DNA from: Candidatus Crickella equi
Lineage (GTDB): Bacteria; Bacillota; Clostridia; Peptostreptococcales; Anaerovoracaceae
Direction: 5' to 3'
Length of the DNA: 64,000 nucleotides
Assembly: GCA_018064755.1 (NCBI GenBank)
Contig: JAGHUP010000008.1
Location: forward strand, 1-64,000
The position numbers were made by a program, and so were the translations under genes. This document shows, piece after piece, positions 38,259 to 46,914 of the stretch. The stretch's first letter is position 1; each line of letters starts with the position of its first letter. The notes below the pieces were generated by a model that saw only the letters and a program-made list of their open reading frames with translations, was not told the origin of the DNA and did no database searches.

Positions 38259-38957
38259 TTAGTGGAGATGAAGCATTCGATAGCCGATGCCGGAATGGGT
38301 CTGGATGAATTCTTTGTCAGAGCCGGCTTGGATCTTCTTGCGAAGTGCTGTCATAAATACTCTTAGTGAAGGAATGTCGGAGGCATTGATTGAGCCCCAG
38401 ATTTCCTTGAGAATGTAATTGTAAGTAAGGACTTTGCCGGTGTTCTTGGCAAGGAGACAGAGGAGTTTGTACTCCATTGGTGTTAGGTGAATCTCTTCGC
38501 CATTGATGTAAGCACAGCCGGCAGAGTAGTCGATACGCAGGTTGCCGTTTTCGTAGATATTGCTGGCGATACCTGATTTGTCGGAATCAAGGGCAACTCT
38601 TCTCAAGGCAACTCGGAGTCTGGCGAGTAGCTCATCGATTGAGAATGGTTTGGTCAGGTAGTCGTCAGCTCCCGCATCGAGAGCCTTGACTTTGTCCGAA
38701 TCATCCTCACGAGCGGATACAACGATGATAGGAACGTTGCTCCAACCACGGACTTGTTCGATAATATCAACTCCGTCCATATCAGGGAGGCCAAGATCAA
38801 GCAGTATAACCTCAGGCTTGTAGGAGAGGATGGCAGCTATACCGTCACGGCCGGTTTCAGCCAGCTGATAGGCGTAATCCTGTGACTCCATCATAGTTGC
38901 CATAAGGCGAGATACTACTTTGTCATCTTCAATTATTAGAATGTTAGGTCGATTCAT
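38259..38957 (-). CDS. kdpE: Response regulator, KdpE/OmpR type
   Basis: 232 residues: receiver domain with the phospho-acceptor Asp in LLDLGLPD near residue 54 and a KPF motif near 104, then a winged-helix DNA-binding domain. It follows the histidine kinase gene after 24 bases. KdpE regulators respond to K+ limitation; divergent trkA-trkH is the likely target. Confidence 0.88.
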   Translation of the reverse strand: MNRPNILIIEDDKVVSRLMATMMESQDYAYQLAETGRDGIAAILSYKPEVILLDLGLPDMDGVDIIEQVRGWSNVPIIVVSAREDDSDKVKALDAGADDYLTKPFSIDELLARLRVALRRVALDSDKSGIASNIYENGNLRIDYSAGCAYINGEEIHLTPMEYKLLCLLAKNTGKVLTYNYILKEIWGSINASDIPSLRVFMTALRKKIQAGSDKEFIQTHSGIGYRMLHLH

Positions 38958-38981
38958 ATTACGTTCTCCATAGCGATAGGG

Positions 38982-40058
38982 CTATATTTCTGTGTTAGTT
39001 GTAACCTCAGAGGCAGGGAGGGTAAGTAGGAAGATTGCACCGTGTGGGTTGTTGTCCTCAACTCTGATTGTGCCATTATGTGACTGCATAATGAGCTGGC
39101 AGAGGTAGAGACCGAGGCCGAGGCCTCTGCGGCTATCTCCGTTAAGTTTGCCATCTGAGTAGAATTTTTCGAATATTTTGTCTTTGGCTGAGTCTGCGAT
39201 GCCTCGGCCGTTGTCCGCGATGCGGATTTCTATTTCGTCATCTTTCTTATCTGCGTAAATATCAATGCTTGAGCCAACGTCTGTGTACTTGATGGCGTTG
39301 TTAACAATGTTGATAATTACCTGCATCATGAGCTTGGGGTCCATCTTGGCCCACAGTGGCTCGTCTGTATAATGTTTTCCTATATGATAGTTTGCTGCAG
39401 CTGCATCAATATGAATGAGAGCTTCGTCAAGTATCTCTTGTACAATTCCGTCCTGCGCGTTTACGGAAACCTTATCGTCTATTCTGGTAATTGATAGGAG
39501 ATTCTCTACAAGGTTAATCAGCCACTTGGAGTCGTCATTGATTGCGTTGTAAATCTCCAGCTTGGTAGAGTCTGAGAGCTCTTCGCCGTGTTTAATCAGC
39601 ATATCTGCATTTCCTGAGATTCCTGTTAGTGGAGTTCTAAGGTCATGGGATATTGATCTGAGGAGATTTGCTCTTAGCTCTTCTTGCTTGGCAATCTCTT
39701 CGCTTCTTGCTGCTTCCTCAGTCTTCTTCTTAATATTAATAGTAAGAGAGGAGATGAGGAAGGACACCAGAAGCATAACGAAGAATGTTGCGAAGTACTC
39801 GGCCTCTGCGACCAGAGAGAAGTACGGTTTGGCGAAGAAGTAGTTAAAGAGTACAACTGCGCAAACCGAGCCGACCATACTGTAGGCTCTTCCTTGTGTC
39901 CACATTGCTATTAGAACCACTCCCGTGATGTATACGAGTATGGTATTAATCTGATGAAAGTTTAGAGCCACAAATCCGAATCCTATGCAGGTACAGACCG
40001 CCAGAACGAAGGTGCTGATGCCGATGCTGCGGATTGTGGTGTTGGTTGTTTTGTTCAT
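38982..40058 (-). CDS. Sensor kinase like the C-terminal half of KdpD
   Basis: 358 residues. Residues about 14-100 contain four membrane helices of DUF4118 type, then a coiled-coil, an H-box (SISHDLRTPLTGISGN, near residue 137) and an HATPase domain with N and G boxes (NIVNNAIKYTD, ADNGRG, GLGLGLYLCQ). The N-terminal KdpD and USP domains of full KdpD are absent, so K+ or c-di-AMP sensing must differ. No kdpFABC is present in the window. Confidence 0.85.
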   Translation of the reverse strand: MNKTTNTTIRSIGISTFVLAVCTCIGFGFVALNFHQINTILVYITGVVLIAMWTQGRAYSMVGSVCAVVLFNYFFAKPYFSLVAEAEYFATFFVMLLVSFLISSLTINIKKKTEEAARSEEIAKQEELRANLLRSISHDLRTPLTGISGNADMLIKHGEELSDSTKLEIYNAINDDSKWLINLVENLLSITRIDDKVSVNAQDGIVQEILDEALIHIDAAAANYHIGKHYTDEPLWAKMDPKLMMQVIINIVNNAIKYTDVGSSIDIYADKKDDEIEIRIADNGRGIADSAKDKIFEKFYSDGKLNGDSRRGLGLGLYLCQLIMQSHNGTIRVEDNNPHGAIFLLTLPASEVTTNTEI

Positions 40059-40232
40059 AGTTCGTGCCTTATTTTCTTAAATGATTTTGAAGTTTAGCAC
40101 AAATTATCAAAACATTAAAGCGTTTCAGCAATCTTAATAAAAGTTTAATAAAATGGACGCTAATCAAATTATTCCTTAATTATTTTGGTGGTATATTGTG
40201 TGCCGTAGTCCTGAAATTAATGGAGGAATAAA

Positions 40233-41066
40233 ATGAAAATCGTACTCGTAGGATGCGGAAAATTTGGAATGGAGTTGACTCAGCTGCTGCTCGAAGAAGG
40301 ACATGATGTTACTGTAATTGATAGCAACGAGGGAACTATAGATAGGGTAAGCAATATTTTGGATGTTTTGGCCGTCTGTGGCAACGGTGCAGATTATAAT
40401 GTGCTTGATGAGGTTGATGCAGATAAAGCTGATGTTTGTATTGCTTGTACGGCGAATGATGAGATTAATATGCTGGTGAGCTGCCTGGCAAGACAGATGG
40501 GAACGAAACACACCGTTGCCAGACTGCGCGGTCTGATTCCGGGCACGAGGGCTTATGAGTTCATTAAGAAGGAACTGCGTCTTAATCTTGTTGTTTCACC
40601 TGATTACTTGACCGCGCAGGACATCTTCAAGATGTTGACGGCCAAACAAGTTAATAGGGTAATGATTCTTGGTGCAACTAGAATTGCTGTTTATCTTGCT
40701 AATATGCTGGACGAGGCTAATGTTGAGGTTACAGTGCTCGATAGAGATGAGCGCAGATGCACTTATATGTGCAATAACGTCAGCTCGGACATTACAGTTA
40801 TTAATGATCAGCATACTAATCATAAGGCACTGCAGAATGCCGGCTTAAAGAACATGGATGCTCTTGCAACACTTTCAACTATGGACGAGGAGAATATTCT
40901 TACTTCTCTCTATGCAACAGAGTGTAAGGTGCCAACTGTTGTTACTAAGATAGAGAAGGCTTCATATACTAATATAGTTCAGGATCTTGGCCTTAATGAA
41001 GTTTTCTCACCAAGAACTTCAACTAGCAAGATGATTCTTGACTATGTCAGGAGGATCAAGAAGTAA
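40233..41066 (+). CDS. trkA: Compact TrkA-like K+ uptake regulator
   Basis: 277 residues. The first RCK_N Rossmann domain (residues 1-135) has VGCGKFG at 7-12; the second (141-277) starts VMILGATRIA, where the GxGxxG motif is lost. Both RCK_C domains of the usual 450-residue TrkA are missing. It is directly followed by trkH (ATG right after TAA). TGGTATATT at about 40190 is a possible extended -10. Probably the cytosolic gate of the TrkH channel. Confidence 0.88.
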   Translation: MKIVLVGCGKFGMELTQLLLEEGHDVTVIDSNEGTIDRVSNILDVLAVCGNGADYNVLDEVDADKADVCIACTANDEINMLVSCLARQMGTKHTVARLRGLIPGTRAYEFIKKELRLNLVVSPDYLTAQDIFKMLTAKQVNRVMILGATRIAVYLANMLDEANVEVTVLDRDERRCTYMCNNVSSDITVINDQHTNHKALQNAGLKNMDALATLSTMDEENILTSLYATECKVPTVVTKIEKASYTNIVQDLGLNEVFSPRTSTSKMILDYVRRIKK

Positions 41067-42503
41067 ATGAACTATAGAACGATAATGTACACTGTTGGAA
41101 AGACAGTTGCGCTCGAAGGTGCGCTCCTTCTAATTCCGATGGTGATTGCTTTGGTATATAATGAGCCACTTAGCCCGTTCCTAATTAGTACATTTTTGTG
41201 TGTGCTTGTGGGAGCGGTCCTGAGAGCGCTGGGCAACAAGAGTTCTGAAAGGCTGTTTACAAGAGAGGGGTATGCCATTGTTTCCCTGTCTTGGATAGCT
41301 CTTTCTGCTCTGGGTGCTCTGCCTTTCTATTTAAGTGGCAGTATTCCGTCATACATTGATGCTTTCTTCGAGTCTGTTAGTGGATTTACTACTACTGGAG
41401 CATCAATCCTGAGTGATGTTACCGCGCTCGGCAGGGGAATGTTGTTCTGGCGTAGTTTCACTCATTGGATTGGTGGAATGGGCGTGTTGGTATTTATTCT
41501 TGCTATTGCCGAGCGCAATCCTAATCGTTCTATTAATATTATGAAGGCAGAGATGCCAGGCTCCAAAGTAGACAAGCTCAAGCCTAAGGCTAAGAATACA
41601 GCTATCATTCTTTACAAAATCTACTGTGTTATGACCTTGCTTGAGATTGTTTTGTTACTTGTCGGCGGAATGCCACTGTACGACTCAGTCGTTCATGCTC
41701 TCGGCACAGCAGGAACCGGAGGTTTTGGCATATACAACGATAGTCTTGGCGGATTTAGTCCATATCTGCAGTATATAATTGCGATATTTATGGTGCTGTT
41801 TGCTGTTAATTTCAGTATGTATTATCTACTGATCAGCGGTCGCGCGCGTGCTATTCTGAGGTCTAATGAATTCAGATGGTTTCTAGGTATTGTTGGCATT
41901 GCGACAGCAATTATTCTTGTTGCTAACCAGTCAATGTACCATTCAATGGAAGAGAATTTCCGTATGGCGTTCTTCCAGGTCGCATCGATTGTCAGTACTA
42001 CAGGTTATTCAACGTGTAATTTCAATGATTGGCCTGAGATTAGTAAGATTGTGCTCTTCGTGCTGATGTTCATCGGTGGATGTGAAGGCTCAACAGCTGG
42101 CGGACTTAAAGTATCGCGTGTCATGATTTTGACCAATTCGGTTCGTAACGAGCTCAGACATTCGCTTCATCCAAGTATGATTAGTGCGGTAAGAGTCAGC
42201 GGCAAAAATGTATCACAGGCTACAATTACAGGTATCTGTTCATATCTGGCGCTGTATCTGCTGACAGGTGTGGTTGCGCTTATTGTAATCAGTTGCGATA
42301 CGATGAATTTCGAAACCAATGTTACAGCTGTTGTTTCATGTCTGAACAACATTGGTCCTGGTTTCGGCGGAGTTGGCCCAGCGTCCAATTTCGCTGCATA
42401 CTCCGACATCTCCAAAGTCGTGCTTTCTATGACAATGCTTCTCGGTCGTCTTGAGATTTATCCAATTATCTTGACTTTCACTGCAGAACGCACTTGGAAC
42501 TAA
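41067..42503 (+). CDS. trkH: TrkH-type potassium uptake protein
   Basis: 478-residue channel-like K+ transporter with four MPM repeats. Filter-like segments include SGFTTTGASIL near residue 110, GTAGTGGFGI near 218, VSTTGYSTCNF near 310 and GFGGVGP near 433. It starts at the base after the trkA stop. Residues 36-44 (SPFLISTFL) are encoded by a degenerate family-3 repeat. A family-2 repeat begins right after the stop. Confidence 0.93.
   Translation: MNYRTIMYTVGKTVALEGALLLIPMVIALVYNEPLSPFLISTFLCVLVGAVLRALGNKSSERLFTREGYAIVSLSWIALSALGALPFYLSGSIPSYIDAFFESVSGFTTTGASILSDVTALGRGMLFWRSFTHWIGGMGVLVFILAIAERNPNRSINIMKAEMPGSKVDKLKPKAKNTAIILYKIYCVMTLLEIVLLLVGGMPLYDSVVHALGTAGTGGFGIYNDSLGGFSPYLQYIIAIFMVLFAVNFSMYYLLISGRARAILRSNEFRWFLGIVGIATAIILVANQSMYHSMEENFRMAFFQVASIVSTTGYSTCNFNDWPEISKIVLFVLMFIGGCEGSTAGGLKVSRVMILTNSVRNELRHSLHPSMISAVRVSGKNVSQATITGICSYLALYLLTGVVALIVISCDTMNFETNVTAVVSCLNNIGPGFGGVGPASNFAAYSDISKVVLSMTMLLGRLEIYPIILTFTAERTWN
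41172..41197 (-). repeat. Degenerate family-3 repeat inside trkH
   Basis: 26 bases that match the reverse complement of the family-3 unit at 23 positions; the only changes are in the middle CGGG (TTAG here). It is in frame and encodes part of the first membrane helix. Confidence 0.6.
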
Positions 42504-42557
42504 TTGCAACAGCGGGTCAGACCTAAGTTGCAGGATTGCAACTTGGGGACACACCTG
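42504..42557 (+). repeat. Family-2 repeat, copy 1
   Basis: Starts TTGCAACAGCGGGTCAGACC at the base after the trkH stop, with an inner GTTGCA-GGAT-TGCAAC hairpin and an end GGGGACACACC. Other copies: 43196-43244, 45694-45753, 62609-62661. Confidence 0.85.
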
Positions 42558-42566
42558 TGTTATAAT
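42558..42566 (+). promoter_or_regulatory. Extended -10 of maf, leaderless
   Basis: TGTTATAAT; six bases separate it from the maf ATG at 42573, so transcription would begin at or next to the start codon. TTGCAA in the repeat (42536-42541) may serve as a -35 with a long 19-base spacer. Confidence 0.6.
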
Positions 42567-42572
42567 TAGATT

Positions 42573-43160
42573 ATGAAGAAAGTAATATTGGCTAGCAAGT
42601 CGCCGCGAAGACTTGAAATAATGAGAGCGCACGGCATTAATCCTATCGTCATGCCGTCGAATGCCGAGGAGCATCTTCCTGATGGAATTGGAATGGAGGA
42701 CGCTGTTAAGATGCTCGCCGAGCAGAAAGCTCGCGCCACATATGAGGCAATCAAATCAGACCCTAGTTTTGCGCAGAACCCCGACTACCGAGATGCTGTG
42801 ATTGTCGGTTCCGATACCATCGTCTACAAGGATGAGATTCTTGGCAAACCACGTGACTATGACGATGCATTCCGCATGCTCGCTGCGTTGCGAGGTACGG
42901 ACCACAACGTTGCAACTGGCGTGGCTTTGATTGACGTGAATACGGGCAAAATTTCCGTTCTCAGCGATGTAACCACGGTCTACTGTAAGGATTACAGTGA
43001 CGAGCAAATTCGCGAGTATATCGAGAATGGGCAGCCTTACGATAAGGCCGGTTCGTATGCTATTCAGGGTCCATTTCGAGAGTATATTGACCATTACGAC
43101 GGAGACTATGAGAATGTAGTTGGACTGCCGTTTTATAGAATTGAAAGTATGCTAAAGTAA
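42573..43160 (+). CDS. maf: Maf-like nucleoside triphosphate pyrophosphatase
   Basis: 195-residue house-cleaning NTP pyrophosphatase (dTTP/UTP type in homologues). N-terminal LASKSPRRLEIM, the catalytic segment VGSDTIV near residue 75 and EILGKPRD, and QPYDKAGSYAIQG near 153 are all family signatures. No ribosome site; the promoter places the transcript start at the ATG. Followed by a terminator that merges with family-2 copy 2. Confidence 0.94.
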   Translation: MKKVILASKSPRRLEIMRAHGINPIVMPSNAEEHLPDGIGMEDAVKMLAEQKARATYEAIKSDPSFAQNPDYRDAVIVGSDTIVYKDEILGKPRDYDDAFRMLAALRGTDHNVATGVALIDVNTGKISVLSDVTTVYCKDYSDEQIREYIENGQPYDKAGSYAIQGPFREYIDHYDGDYENVVGLPFYRIESMLK

Positions 43161-43177
43161 ATATGATAATTAATAGA

Positions 43178-43206
43178 GGGGACGGGCAATCAAGCCTGTC
43201 CCTTTG
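43178..43206 (+). terminator. Terminator after maf
   Basis: GGGACGGGC-AATCA-GCCTGTCCC (one G-T pair) then TTT. It is close in sequence to the Mrp operon terminator at 38232. Confidence 0.7.
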
Positions 43207-43244
43207 TTGCAAATTTGCAATTTAGGTCTGACCCGCTGTTGCAA
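43196..43244 (-). repeat. Family-2 repeat, copy 2
   Basis: Inverted relative to copy 1. The 3' arm of the maf terminator forms its first bases; it ends GACCCGCTGTTGCAA. TGGTATAAT (43250-43258), an extended -10 for the MFS gene, follows at once. Confidence 0.85.
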
Positions 43245-43249
43245 AATGT

Positions 43250-43258
43250 GGTATAATG
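43250..43258 (+). promoter_or_regulatory. Promoter of the MFS gene
   Basis: TGGTATAAT extended -10; CTGACC in the repeat, 18 bases upstream of TATAAT, is a possible -35. Leaves a leader of about 65 bases with a TAGGAG ribosome site. Confidence 0.5.
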
Positions 43259-43326
43259 GCTGCATTAGGCGCCTCGGTGGAGAGCTAGAGGTGAAAGATA
43301 AGTTTTAGAGAACGTAGGAGATTAAT

Positions 43327-45693
43327 ATGACTAAAGTTAATAAGGAAAAGAAGGCGAATTATGGCCTGATTATGGTTGTGTATTTGCTGGGTATTTTTAT
43401 GGGTGCTCTTGATACGGGCATCGTTACTCCGGCAAGAACAGTAATTCAGGAATCTCTAGGTGTCAGCGATACAGCTGGTATCTGGATGATAACCATATAT
43501 ACGCTCGCTTATGCGGCAGCTATACCGGTAATGGGCAAGCTGGCCGACAGACTGGGAAGACGAAGTGTTTACCTCGTTGCAATCCTGTTGTTCGGCGGTG
43601 GCTCATTCTTGTGTGGTGTGTCGCATATTTTTAATAGTTTTCCGGCGCTGCTGGGAGCTAGATGTATTCAGGCCATTGGTGGCGGTGGTATCGTGCCTAT
43701 TGCTAATGCAGAGTTCGGCACGACTTTCCCTGAGGAGAAGAGGGGAATGGCGCTCGGAATGGTCGGCGGTGTTTACGGCATAGCGAATATCTTCGGTGCC
43801 AGCGCCGGAAGTCTTGTAATGGATATCTTCGGAACTGAACGTTGGGAATTCATATTCTATGTTAACGTTCCAATTGCCGTATTCATTCTGATTGCGGGAT
43901 TCTTCTGCCTACCTAATACTAAGGACAAAGCATCTAGCAAGATCGATGGGCTGGGCACTATGTTGCTCGTTCTGATGGTTCTGTCGCTGCTGTACGGAAT
44001 CAAGAATATCGATTTCTTTGATTTCATTGCGACTGTTACTTCGACCAAAGTATGGCCGTTCCTGCTCGTGTTTGTGGCGTTGCTACCAGTGTTCATCTGG
44101 GCCGAGGGAAGAGCCGAAGATCCGGTTCTCAACCTCAAATTATTTACTAACAGAAACAGCCTTGTAACACTGCTGGTTTCCGCAATATCCGGCATTGTAA
44201 TGATGGGCGTTATTTTCGTTCCTCAGATGTGTGAGAACGCTATGGAAGTGCCAACAGGATCAGGTGGATATTTCGTAATTGCACTTGGAGTTACTGCCGG
44301 AATTGGTGCTATGTCATCCGGTAAGCTTACAGATAAATACGGACCTAAACTCGTGCTGATGATTGGTTTCATTGCCAGCATCATTTCAGCACTTATTATC
44401 ATATTCTTCGTTACGAGAAATCCGAACATTGTCAACGTATTCGGCGGCCTCCTGATGATAGGATTTGCTATCGGATTTACGATGGGTGCACCTCTGAACT
44501 ATATGATGCTCGGTGAGGTCGCCGAGCACGACGCTAACTCGGGACTGGCGACGCTCGCTTTGGTTAGATCGCTCGGAACAGTAATCGCACCGGCTATCAT
44601 GGTAGGATTTATCAGCCACGCGGGCATGAATATGCAGGACAATCTCATGGGAATTATGCCGGACGAGATTAACGTGCCGGAGCTGCCTTATGCCGAGGAA
44701 CTGATGGACATGATGGACGAGCAGGACATGGACATGGGCGACATGCCGGACCTCGATGATATGAAGAAGATCAAAATCGATATGACTGACACGGGCGATA
44801 GCGATTTCGAGATTCCGGACGAGATACTCGATGAGATGATGAGCGCGGACGTTACGACTATCATGACAAGCGTCAAGCATATGACTGATTATTTCTTCGA
44901 TGAGATGGCGCCTGAGATGACCGAGGAAATCTATGATGGAATCGACCAGGGCATTGCAGCTATGAATGATGCTGTATCTGAGATGAATAAGGGCCTTAAG
45001 GGCATCAATAAAGGAAGGCGCGGCATCACACAGGGCATTGATGGAATTGCCTCTGCAATTAATGGGCAGAAGAAAGGCGTTAACGGCATGAAACAGGGCC
45101 GCGCCGGCATCCAGCAGGGTATCGATGGAATCCAGAAGGGCATTGATGGCATCCAAAGCGGTCTTGATCAGATGCAGAAAGTTGTTGATCAGTTCAATGC
45201 TCTTGAAGATGGCGATCCTCAGAAGGAAGCAATGCGTCTTCAGATTGAGCAGATGCAGGGCGCTATGATGGGCATGAAAGCTCAGATTGCAGAAATGAAA
45301 GAGCAAATGAAGCCTATGATTGAACAGCGCGATGAGATGACCAAGAAGATCAACAATCTTCAGGGAACAATCAACAAGCTGACTCGTCAGCGCAAGAAGA
45401 TGATCGGCCAGAGAGCTGAGATGGACAAAGCAATTCGCGAGATGAAATCCGCAATTGCAGACATCAAGGACGCTCAATGGAAGATGGGTGAACTCAAGAA
45501 AGGCATTCCAGCTGCTTTTGAAGGCGCCAAAGCCAACTATATGAAGGCTCTCGACGCTAAGGAAGGCGAGATTAAGCAGTGCTATCAGGATACTTTGAAC
45601 GTTGGCTTCCGCCAGATGTTCGAGCTGACTGCTTGCGCTTCAGTTGTCGGCATTCTACTATTGCTGATGTATAGAAAGAAGTATAAAGAATAA
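43327..45693 (+). CDS. MFS transporter (DHA2 type) with coiled-coil insert
   Basis: 788 residues. Residues 10-440 are a DHA2-type drug/H+ antiporter (LGALDTGIVTPA, GKLADRLGRRSVY, RCIQAIGGGG). Between the penultimate and last membrane helices an insert of about 310 residues is present: a Met/Asp-rich stretch at 458-485 (MDMGDMPDLDDM), then a long helix with repeated GI-x-GI units (GIDGIQKGIDGIQSGLDQM), then heptads. The last helix is ACASVVGILLLLMY at 768-781. The insert resembles the extracellular coiled coils of YhgE/Pip and MmpL-like proteins. Substrate unknown; the normal length of the family is about 500. Confidence 0.85.
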   Translation: MTKVNKEKKANYGLIMVVYLLGIFMGALDTGIVTPARTVIQESLGVSDTAGIWMITIYTLAYAAAIPVMGKLADRLGRRSVYLVAILLFGGGSFLCGVSHIFNSFPALLGARCIQAIGGGGIVPIANAEFGTTFPEEKRGMALGMVGGVYGIANIFGASAGSLVMDIFGTERWEFIFYVNVPIAVFILIAGFFCLPNTKDKASSKIDGLGTMLLVLMVLSLLYGIKNIDFFDFIATVTSTKVWPFLLVFVALLPVFIWAEGRAEDPVLNLKLFTNRNSLVTLLVSAISGIVMMGVIFVPQMCENAMEVPTGSGGYFVIALGVTAGIGAMSSGKLTDKYGPKLVLMIGFIASIISALIIIFFVTRNPNIVNVFGGLLMIGFAIGFTMGAPLNYMMLGEVAEHDANSGLATLALVRSLGTVIAPAIMVGFISHAGMNMQDNLMGIMPDEINVPELPYAEELMDMMDEQDMDMGDMPDLDDMKKIKIDMTDTGDSDFEIPDEILDEMMSADVTTIMTSVKHMTDYFFDEMAPEMTEEIYDGIDQGIAAMNDAVSEMNKGLKGINKGRRGITQGIDGIASAINGQKKGVNGMKQGRAGIQQGIDGIQKGIDGIQSGLDQMQKVVDQFNALEDGDPQKEAMRLQIEQMQGAMMGMKAQIAEMKEQMKPMIEQRDEMTKKINNLQGTINKLTRQRKKMIGQRAEMDKAIREMKSAIADIKDAQWKMGELKKGIPAAFEGAKANYMKALDAKEGEIKQCYQDTLNVGFRQMFELTACASVVGILLLLMYRKKYKE

Positions 45694-45753
45694 TGCAACA
45701 GCGGGTCAGACCTAAATTGCAATTTTGCAACTTAGGTCTGACCCGTTGTTGCA
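45694..45753. repeat. Family-2 repeats, inverted pair (copy 3)
   Basis: Two half units, head to head, forming a near-perfect palindrome of about 60 bases, beginning right after the MFS stop. It may terminate the MFS transcript as a hairpin. Its right end supplies TTGTTG as -35 of the next gene. Confidence 0.85.
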
Positions 45754-45774
45754 TTCCTCATTTTGCATTATAAT
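45746..45774 (+). promoter_or_regulatory. Promoter of the YgjV-HAD gene, leaderless
   Basis: TTGTTG (45746-45751) - 17 bases - TATAAT (45769-45774), with the GTG start at 45781 six bases further. The -35 lies in the family-2 repeat. Confidence 0.6.
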
Positions 45775-45780
45775 ATTTGC

Positions 45781-46914
45781 GTGAGTACATTTATTATTGC
45801 GCAGATCATAGGAATAATTGGTATTGGGTGCTATATAGCGTCGTACCAGATCAAGTCCAATCATTGGCTGTATATAATACAGACAATTGGTTGCTCTATG
45901 TTTTGTGTACAGTTCTGGCTGCTGGATGCGGTGACAGGTTGTATCAGTCTGATTATCCTGATTGCGCGTAACTGTCTGCTCATGCGTTATAACGAGTGGA
46001 AGTGGGTGCAGTGGAAGGGCTGGGTAGTGATATTCAGCGCTATGGCTGTTGGCAATATGATACTGACCTGGGAAGGCCCGGCAGGAATTCTTCCTTGCGT
46101 CGGCCTTATCGCCGGCAACATCGGATACTGGACGGACAATGCACGTAACATCAGAATTGCGAATGCTTTCGTGGTATCGCCGACTTACATGATATACGAC
46201 GTCATCGTTCAGTCTTACGCCGGAGTACTCAATGAGGCGTTCACCATCGCGAGCGTGCTGGTGAGCATCAAGCGTTTTGGCTGGAAGTCGCTGGGTATGA
46301 ACTATGCGGATACGGCCAAAATCAAGAACGTTGTGTTCGACATCGGTTGCGTGCTGGTGGGGTTCCCGTGGGACGAGTATTGCCACAGGATATTCGATGA
46401 TCCGGTGACTGAGGAGGCTGTGACGAGGTCGGCTTTCAAGTGTGAGTACTGGAAGGAGTTCGACCGCGGCGAGATGGATTACGAGGAGATCGTAGGACAT
46501 ATGCTGGAGGTTGAGCCTGAATACGAGGCGGAGATCAAGTATGCGCTGGAGCACCTGGAAGAGTGCGTTGAGAGGGTGGATACGACCATTCCTTGGATTG
46601 AGGAACTGAAAGCGCGCGGCTTCAAAGTCTACTATCTGAGCAATTACTCGGACTATGTAATGAGCAAGAGCTTGCACGCAATGGATTTCCTGGAGCATAT
46701 GGACGGCGGCATCTTCAGCTGGAAGGTGCGTGCTATCAAGCCGGATCCACAGATATATAGATGCCTATTCGAGGAATATCACCTGAACCCTGAAGAGTGC
46801 GTTTTCATTGATGACACAGAGGCCAACATCAAGGCCGCGCGCGACCTAGGAATGAAGGGAATAGTATACGAGAATTATGAACAGGCACACGAGGCATTAA
46901 GGAGAATGTTATGA
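45781..46914 (+). CDS. YgjV-like membrane domain fused to HAD hydrolase
   Basis: 377 residues. Residues 1-165 have about five membrane helices of the YgjV family (IGIGCYIASYQIKSNHWL at 12-29). Residues 185-377 are a HAD phosphatase like YihX: motif I VVFDIGCVLVG (with Gly-Cys where many have a second Asp), motif II YLSNYSD, motif III IKPDPQIY and motif IV FIDDTEAN. The GTG start is chosen from the promoter position; TTG at 45763 would be inside the -10. The stop overlaps the next gene by four bases. Confidence 0.82.
   Translation: MSTFIIAQIIGIIGIGCYIASYQIKSNHWLYIIQTIGCSMFCVQFWLLDAVTGCISLIILIARNCLLMRYNEWKWVQWKGWVVIFSAMAVGNMILTWEGPAGILPCVGLIAGNIGYWTDNARNIRIANAFVVSPTYMIYDVIVQSYAGVLNEAFTIASVLVSIKRFGWKSLGMNYADTAKIKNVVFDIGCVLVGFPWDEYCHRIFDDPVTEEAVTRSAFKCEYWKEFDRGEMDYEEIVGHMLEVEPEYEAEIKYALEHLEECVERVDTTIPWIEELKARGFKVYYLSNYSDYVMSKSLHAMDFLEHMDGGIFSWKVRAIKPDPQIYRCLFEEYHLNPEECVFIDDTEANIKAARDLGMKGIVYENYEQAHEALRRML

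Noticed and set aside
43857..45477. Long minus-strand open frames opposite the MFS gene
   Set aside because: They arise from its repetitive Met/Ile/Gln-rich coding; there is no ribosome site and no recognisable protein.
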